Positions 59,464 through 64,000 of a stretch of 64,000 nucleotides of DNA are shown in pieces. This DNA comes from Pseudonocardia sp. HH130630-07 (GTDB taxonomy: Bacteria > Actinomycetota > Actinomycetes > Mycobacteriales > Pseudonocardiaceae). The stretch is taken from assembly GCF_001698125.1 (NCBI RefSeq), contig NZ_CP013854.1, positions 1,674,001 through 1,738,000 of the forward strand, read 5' to 3'. The notes beneath the pieces are model-generated. The model was not told where the DNA came from and did not search any database. It was given only the letters and a program-made list of their open reading frames with translations. The position numbers were made by a program, and so were the translations under genes. Within the stretch, counting starts at the first letter, position 1, and each line of letters begins with the position of its first letter.

Positions 59464-61458
59464 ATGACCAGCGACCCGGTGTCCCCCGAACTCGCCGAGA
59501 TCGCCGACGCGCACGGCGTCGCGACCTCGTACCTGGACGGCTCGCGCACCGAGCGACGGATCGACGCCGCGGTGGTCCGCGATGTGCTCGGCCTGCTGGA
59601 GGTCGACGTCTCCGGACCGGGGGCCGAGCGGGTCGCGCTGGCCGGGGCCCGGCAGCGGGCGTCCGCCGGGGCGCTGCCGCCGACCATCGGGCTGCGCTCG
59701 GACCGGTCCCGGCCGGTGCCCAGGCGCGGCCGGCTCACCGCCACCGACGGTAACGCCGCCGGTACCGGATCCGATGTGGACGGATCGCTGCCCGCCGGCC
59801 TCACCCCCGGCCGCTACCTGCTGGAGACCGACGCCAGGCGGTCCGCCGTGATCGTGGCGCCGCCCGGGCTGCCCGACCCGCCGCGGACCTGGGGCTGGAT
59901 GCTCCAGCTCTACGCGCTGCACTCGTCGGCGTCCTGGGGCATCGGCGACCTCGGTGACCTGACCACGCTGATCCGGGGCGGGCACGGCGCGGGGGCGGTG
60001 CTGCTCAACCCGCTGCACGCGATCACGCCGGTGCCAGCGGTGCAGCCGTCGCCGTACACGCCGTCGTCACGGCGCTACTCCACGCCGCTCGCCCTGCGGA
60101 TCACCGATCTGCCCGCCTACCGCGACGCCGCGCCGGCCACCCGGGCCGAGGTCGACGCCCTGCGGCCGGAGACGACGGGTGACCGGATCGCCCACGACCG
60201 GGTCTGGGCGGCGAAGCGCGCGGCGCTCGAGGCGTTGTGGCGCGACGCGGGCAGCTCGGACGGCGTCCCCGGCCCCGACGCGGCGGACCTGCACGACTTC
60301 GCGACCTACTGCGCGCTCGCCGAGCGGTACGGCGGCCGCTGGTCGCTGTGGCCGGAGGGGCTGCGCCGCCCGGACGGCGCCGGGATCGCCGCCGCCCGGC
60401 GCGAGCTGGCGCCGCGGATCGCCTTCCACTCCTGGGTGCAGCGCCGGACCCAGGCCCAGCTGGCGGACGTCCGCACCGCCGCGCGGGAGGCCGGGATGCC
60501 GGTCGGCGTGATCCACGACCTGGCCGTCGGCTGCGACCCGGAGGGCGCCGACGCCTGGATGCTGCAGGACGTGCTGGCCCTGGACGCGACGGTCGGCGCC
60601 CCGCCGGACGCGTTCAGCCAGCAGGGGCAGAGCTGGGGTCTCCCGCCGTGGCGCCCGGACCGGCTCGCCGACACCGGGTACGCCGCGTTCGGCGACATGA
60701 CCAGGGCACTGCTCGCGCACGCCGACGGGCTGCGGATCGACCACGTGATGGGCCTGTGGCGGCTGTGGTGGGTGCCGTCCGGTGCGAGCCCGGACCGCGG
60801 CACCTACGTGCACTACGACGCGGACGCGATGCTCGCCGTCCTGCTCCTGGAGGCGCACCGGGCGCGGGCGCTCGTCGTCGGCGAGGACCTGGGCACGGTG
60901 ATCCCGCGGATCCGCGAGGACATGGCCGAGCGGAACCTGCTCGGGTCGACCGTGCTGTGGTTCTCCCGTGACCCCGACCCGGTGACCGGTGGCGACGACG
61001 GCCCGCTGCGCCCGCCGCGGCGCTGGCCGGAGCGCTCCGTCGCGACCGTCTCAACGCACGACCTCCCCACCGCACCCGGTTTCCTGCGCGGCGAGCACGT
61101 CCGGGCGCGCGCCGAGCTCGGCCTGCTCGACGACCCGGCGGCCGAGGAGGCGAAGGCCGGTGCGGAGCGCGACGAGCTGCTCGCGCTGCTCACCGCGGAG
61201 GGCCTGCTGGACTCGCCGGACGAGACCGACGAGGACACGATCGTCGTCGCGATGCACGCGCTGCTGGCCTCCGCGCCGTCGCGGATCGTGCTGGCCTCGC
61301 TCTACGACGTGCTCGGCGAGGTCCGCCAGCCGAACCTCCCGGGCACCGTCGACGAGTACCCGAACTGGCGGATCCCGCTGCCGGTCGACCTCGACGACGC
61401 GCTGGCCGACGACCGGGTCCGCCGGGTCGCGCAGGTGCTGGCCCGGCGGGGCGGGTGA
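59464..61458 (+). CDS. malQ: 4-alpha-glucanotransferase (amylomaltase, GH77)
   Basis: 664 residues from the ATG at 59464. An N-terminal beta domain of about 130 residues leads to the GH77 barrel (WGWMLQLYALHSSASWGIGDLGDL). The catalytic residues are D426 (LRIDHVMG, nucleophile), E474 (VGEDLGTV, acid/base) and D533 (STHDLPT). It transfers maltosyl and longer units between alpha-1,4-glucans in maltodextrin and glycogen metabolism. Length fits the actinobacterial form. It is divergent from the large acidic membrane protein with 252 nt between starts. Confidence 0.95.
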   Translation: MTSDPVSPELAEIADAHGVATSYLDGSRTERRIDAAVVRDVLGLLEVDVSGPGAERVALAGARQRASAGALPPTIGLRSDRSRPVPRRGRLTATDGNAAGTGSDVDGSLPAGLTPGRYLLETDARRSAVIVAPPGLPDPPRTWGWMLQLYALHSSASWGIGDLGDLTTLIRGGHGAGAVLLNPLHAITPVPAVQPSPYTPSSRRYSTPLALRITDLPAYRDAAPATRAEVDALRPETTGDRIAHDRVWAAKRAALEALWRDAGSSDGVPGPDAADLHDFATYCALAERYGGRWSLWPEGLRRPDGAGIAAARRELAPRIAFHSWVQRRTQAQLADVRTAAREAGMPVGVIHDLAVGCDPEGADAWMLQDVLALDATVGAPPDAFSQQGQSWGLPPWRPDRLADTGYAAFGDMTRALLAHADGLRIDHVMGLWRLWWVPSGASPDRGTYVHYDADAMLAVLLLEAHRARALVVGEDLGTVIPRIREDMAERNLLGSTVLWFSRDPDPVTGGDDGPLRPPRRWPERSVATVSTHDLPTAPGFLRGEHVRARAELGLLDDPAAEEAKAGAERDELLALLTAEGLLDSPDETDEDTIVVAMHALLASAPSRIVLASLYDVLGEVRQPNLPGTVDEYPNWRIPLPVDLDDALADDRVRRVAQVLARRGG

Positions 61459-61478
61459 CCTGGCAGTATCCACCACCG

Positions 61479-62333
61479 ATGACAGCACAGGGTGATCCCG
61501 AGCGCTCCGCGGCGGACGGCGCCGTCGCCCCGTCCGCCGTCGACCTGGTCCGTGCGGACGGGACCGCGGGCGCGCTGTGGCAGGCGTGGACGACCGGTGA
61601 GCGGATCGCCGCACTGCCCGAGCTGCTGCGGCCGCGGACCCCGGCCGAGGGCTTCGCGGCGCAGCAGCGCCTGTCCGAGCGGGCCGGGGCGTCCTACGGC
61701 TGGAAGCTGGCGGCGACGTCGGCGGCCGGTCAGGCGCACATCGGGGTGGACGCCCCGCTGCCCGGCCTGCTGTTCGAGCGGTTCCGGCACGCGCCCGGCG
61801 ACGTCGTCCCGGCCGACGCACCGCACATGGCGGTCGCCGAGGCGGAGTTCGCCTTCCTGCTGCGCTCCCCGGTCGGTCCCGGGGCCGGGCCGGACGAGCT
61901 GCGGGCCGCGGTCGGTGCGGTGCACTGCGCGGTGGAGCTGCCCGAGTCGCGGTTCGACGACTTCGCCGCGGCCGGTGCGCCGTCGCTGCTGGCCGACGCC
62001 GCGTGCGCCGGGCGCTTCGTGCTCGGCCCGGAGATCGCCAGGGGCGCCGGCCTGGACCTCGCCTCGACCCCGACGGCGCTGCAGGTCACGACCGCCGACG
62101 GTGAGAACGGCGCGCACGGCAGCGGGGCGGCTGTCCTCGGTGACCCGTGGACCGCGCTGGCCTGGCTCGCCGACGCCCTGCCCGAGCACGGTGTGCGCCT
62201 CGGGGCCGGCACCCTCGTCACGACCGGGACGACGACGGCGCCGGTCCCGATCCGGCCCGGCGCCACGGTCCGGGCGTCGTTCGGCCCGGACGGCACGCTC
62301 GGCGTCGTCGAGTTCTCGCTCGCGCCCGCCTGA
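61479..62333 (+). CDS. 2-keto-4-pentenoate hydratase family protein
   Basis: 284 residues from the ATG at 61479, 20 nt after malQ. The fold is that of the fumarylacetoacetate-hydrolase superfamily, hydratase/decarboxylase branch: SYGWKLAATSAAGQAHIGVDAPLPGLLF, metal-binding Glu residues in AVAEAEFAFLL and VELPESRFDDF. Relatives hydrate 2-hydroxypenta-2,4-dienoate in aromatic meta-cleavage or decarboxylate oxalocrotonate. No other aromatic pathway gene is nearby, so the substrate is open. Confidence 0.88.
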   Translation: MTAQGDPERSAADGAVAPSAVDLVRADGTAGALWQAWTTGERIAALPELLRPRTPAEGFAAQQRLSERAGASYGWKLAATSAAGQAHIGVDAPLPGLLFERFRHAPGDVVPADAPHMAVAEAEFAFLLRSPVGPGAGPDELRAAVGAVHCAVELPESRFDDFAAAGAPSLLADAACAGRFVLGPEIARGAGLDLASTPTALQVTTADGENGAHGSGAAVLGDPWTALAWLADALPEHGVRLGAGTLVTTGTTTAPVPIRPGATVRASFGPDGTLGVVEFSLAPA

Positions 62334-62345
62334 GGACGCCGGCGC

Positions 62346-63224
62346 TCAGCGCAGGACGCGCAACGCCCCCGGGAGGCACCGGACGCGGACCTCGGTCCCG
62401 GCCTCGACGTCGTCGATCTCGCCGTCGATCTGCACCGGCATCGGCCCGCACGCGGTGAACCGGAACTCGCGGGTCGAGGGCTGGCGGCCCAGCCCGAACA
62501 GCGCCGCCTTCACCGCGATCCCCAGCTGCCGCCACTTCGGGCGGTGTTCGAGCAGCACGACCTCGAACAGGCCGTCGTCCGGGCGGCTGTCCTCGCTCAC
62601 CTCGGCGACCTTGGCCATCTCGCCGATGTTGGCGAACACCAGGTTGTCGATCCGGCGGCGGCTCCCGGTCGAGAACTCGATCTCGAACGGGGTGAACGCC
62701 CAGAACGACCGCACGGTGCTGACGACCTCGCGCAGCGAACCCTTGCCGCCCTTCTCGATCTGCAGGGCGACGACCGGGGTCAGCCCGAACCCGATGTAGG
62801 AGTGCGCGTGGTGCGGGGGCAGGTCGCCGCGGCGCAGCTCCAGGACGTCCATCCGCTCCGGCTCGTCGCCCACGATCGCCTCGGCCAGCGGGCGCCGCGC
62901 GGTGACCCGGCGGTGGTCGTTGGCGTTTCCGGCCGCGAGCACCGCCGCGGCGGCCCGGGTGTCGGGCACGTCGAGGATGCCGTTGACGACCTCGTTGTAG
63001 CCGCCGTCGCCGCTGGCCGAGACGACCAGCGGGTGCCCCGGCCCGGACGCCGCGTCCCGGGCGATCTCCCGGGCGTGCCCCGCGTACTCGGTGGGCCGCA
63101 GCTCCACCGGGAGCTGGGGACGGACGGCTGCGAGGTCGTCGCGCAGTTCGCGGGCGAGCGCGTCGGCGTTGCCGGTGCTCCCCGGGTTGAACACCACGAG
63201 GACGGAGTCGATCGGCTCGGCCAC
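62346..63224 (-). CDS. Diacylglycerol/sphingosine kinase-like lipid kinase
   Basis: 292 residues from the GTG at 63224. The DAGK catalytic domain shows VVFNPGSTGNAD, the nucleotide-binding SASGDGGYNEVVNGIL and GNANDHRR, where canonical enzymes have GTGNDFAR. The C-terminal domain (YIGFGLTPVVALQIEKGGKGSLREV and IDGEIDDVEAG) is complete. It would phosphorylate diacylglycerol or a related lipid alcohol with ATP at the membrane. The altered Gly loop may mean a different substrate. The promoter is leaderless. Confidence 0.88.
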   Translation of the reverse strand: MAEPIDSVLVVFNPGSTGNADALARELRDDLAAVRPQLPVELRPTEYAGHAREIARDAASGPGHPLVVSASGDGGYNEVVNGILDVPDTRAAAAVLAAGNANDHRRVTARRPLAEAIVGDEPERMDVLELRRGDLPPHHAHSYIGFGLTPVVALQIEKGGKGSLREVVSTVRSFWAFTPFEIEFSTGSRRRIDNLVFANIGEMAKVAEVSEDSRPDDGLFEVVLLEHRPKWRQLGIAVKAALFGLGRQPSTREFRFTACGPMPVQIDGEIDDVEAGTEVRVRCLPGALRVLR

Positions 63225-63230
63225 GTACGC

Positions 63231-63236
63231 AGCGTA
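63231..63236 (-). promoter_or_regulatory. -10 box of the leaderless lipid-kinase transcript
   Basis: TACGCT on the minus strand ends 6 nt before the GTG at 63224. Confidence 0.55.
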
Positions 63237-63275
63237 AACGGCACGCTCCGCCGGTCGTACGGCACGGTGGTCGGC

Positions 63276-64000
63276 ATGGATCTGCAACTGGGTGGACGGC
63301 GGGCGATCGTGACCGGTGGGAGCCGCGGGATCGGGCTCGCCACGGCCCGGGTGCTCGCGACCGAGGGCGCCAGGGTCGCGGTGCTGGCCCGGGACCCGGA
63401 CGCGCTCGGGGCCGCCGCGGCCGGGCTCCGCGAACGGACCGGTGCGCAGGTGCTGGCGGTACCGGCGGACACGACCGACGACGCGGCCGTACGCGCCGCC
63501 GTCCGGACCGTCGCGGAGACCTTCGGCGGGGTGGACGTACTGGTCAACGCCGCGGCCCGGCCGGCGAGCTCCGGGGTGCCGTCGGATCTCGGCTCCACCA
63601 CCGACGACGTGGTGCGGGCCGAGTTCGAGACGAAGGTCCTCGGCTACCTGCGCTGTGCCCGTGCCGTCGCACCCCTGATGACGGCGCAGGGCTGGGGCCG
63701 GATCGTGAACGTGAGCGGGCTGAACGCGCGCAAGCCGGCGTCGCTGGTGGGCTCGGTGCGCAACGTCGCCGTCGCGTCGATGACCGCGGCGCTCGCCGCC
63801 GAGCTCGGGCCGCAGGGGGTCAACGTCACCGTCGTGCATCCCGGGATCACCGAGACCGAACGGACCCCCGGCGTCCTCGCGGACCGCGCCGCCGCGGCCG
63901 GCACCACCACCGAGCAGGCCCGCGCCGAACTGGGTGCGACGACGACGATCGGCCGCATCACCACCGCGGCCGAGGTCGCCGACGTCATCGCGTTCCTCTG
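63276..64000 (+). CDS. SDR-family protein lacking the YxxxK pair, truncated by the window edge
   Basis: At least 241 residues from the ATG at 63276; the 3' end lies outside. The Rossmann motif TGGSRGIG and the motif NAAARP (in place of NNAG) are near the expected positions, and a Ser is present in NVSGLN. Where SDRs carry YxxxK, the sequence is G-S-V-R-N, with G159 and N163 replacing Tyr and Lys. The protein may bind cofactor without classical reductase chemistry. It is divergent from the lipid kinase with 51 nt between starts. Confidence 0.88.
   Translation, partial: MDLQLGGRRAIVTGGSRGIGLATARVLATEGARVAVLARDPDALGAAAAGLRERTGAQVLAVPADTTDDAAVRAAVRTVAETFGGVDVLVNAAARPASSGVPSDLGSTTDDVVRAEFETKVLGYLRCARAVAPLMTAQGWGRIVNVSGLNARKPASLVGSVRNVAVASMTAALAAELGPQGVNVTVVHPGITETERTPGVLADRAAAAGTTTEQARAELGATTTIGRITTAAEVADVIAFL

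Noticed and set aside
1..64000. CRISPR array, prophage, integrase or attachment sites
   Set aside because: No regularly spaced identical repeats, no Cas, integrase, terminase or structural phage genes were found. The only mobile element is the IS5-type insertion, and no tRNA end is duplicated.

Overview
This is a 64-kb stretch of a very GC-rich actinobacterial chromosome. Codon usage, frequent GTG starts, many leaderless promoters (TAnnnT about 6 nt before the start codon) and gene order point to the Pseudonocardiaceae, most likely a Pseudonocardia-like organism (inference). Two blocks keep the gene order of the Mycobacterium tuberculosis Rv0474-Rv0484c region: XRE regulator - hbhA-like - DUF2516 (14.4-16.1 kb) and DUF2505 - murB - L,D-transpeptidase - SDR (4.7-8.5 kb).

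Layout. 0-2.8 kb: two GH16 glycoside hydrolases separated by an intact IS5-family element. 2.9-10.6 kb: purine permease, DUF2530, SDR, L,D-transpeptidase, murB, DUF2505, purU and a galactonate dehydratase. 10.6-11.4 kb: a hairpin-rich gene-free stretch. 11.4-17.6 kb: lon (broken by a +1 frameshift), a YbaK-type deacylase, DUF2516, the hbhA-like gene with its regulator, and DUF445. 17.8-29.5 kb: accessory and regulatory genes: prim-pol-like protein, TspO-like protein, cspA, a Pro-rich secreted protein, a mycofactocin-type TetR regulator, a SigG-like sigma factor, a ClpP-like pseudoprotease with a MerR regulator, an EEP phosphohydrolase, a WYL regulator, paired VOC proteins and a secreted alpha/beta hydrolase. 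29.7-30.0 kb: tRNA-Glu, tRNA-Asp and tRNA-Phe. 30-40.5 kb: SGNH hydrolase, propionyl-CoA synthetase, ferredoxin, acyl-CoA ligase, MFS transporter, DrrAB-type exporter and a serine hydrolase. 40.9-49.7 kb: HrpA helicase, an acyl-CoA dehydrogenase, a frameshifted MpaB/Lcp-type oxygenase, and cysteine dioxygenase coupled to a rhodanese. 49.9-55.5 kb: a giant 1868-residue signalling protein. 55.6-64 kb: a lipase, a 928-residue acidic membrane protein, malQ, a hydratase, a diacylglycerol-kinase-like enzyme and a truncated SDR.

The most unusual gene is the giant signalling protein. One polypeptide joins a histidine-kinase-like core whose phospho-acceptor His is Asp, a receiver whose conserved Lys is Arg, PAS and GAF sensors, and a complete partner switch: SpoIIE/PP2C phosphatase, RsbW-type ATPase and STAS domain. 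Other leads are a ClpP-like protein with changed catalytic positions beside an apparently self-regulated MerR gene, an orphan MftR-like regulator, overlapping back-to-back leaderless promoters for murB and DUF2505, a possible iron-responsive box before a ferredoxin gene, and two single-base frameshifts that need checking in reads before either gene is called dead.
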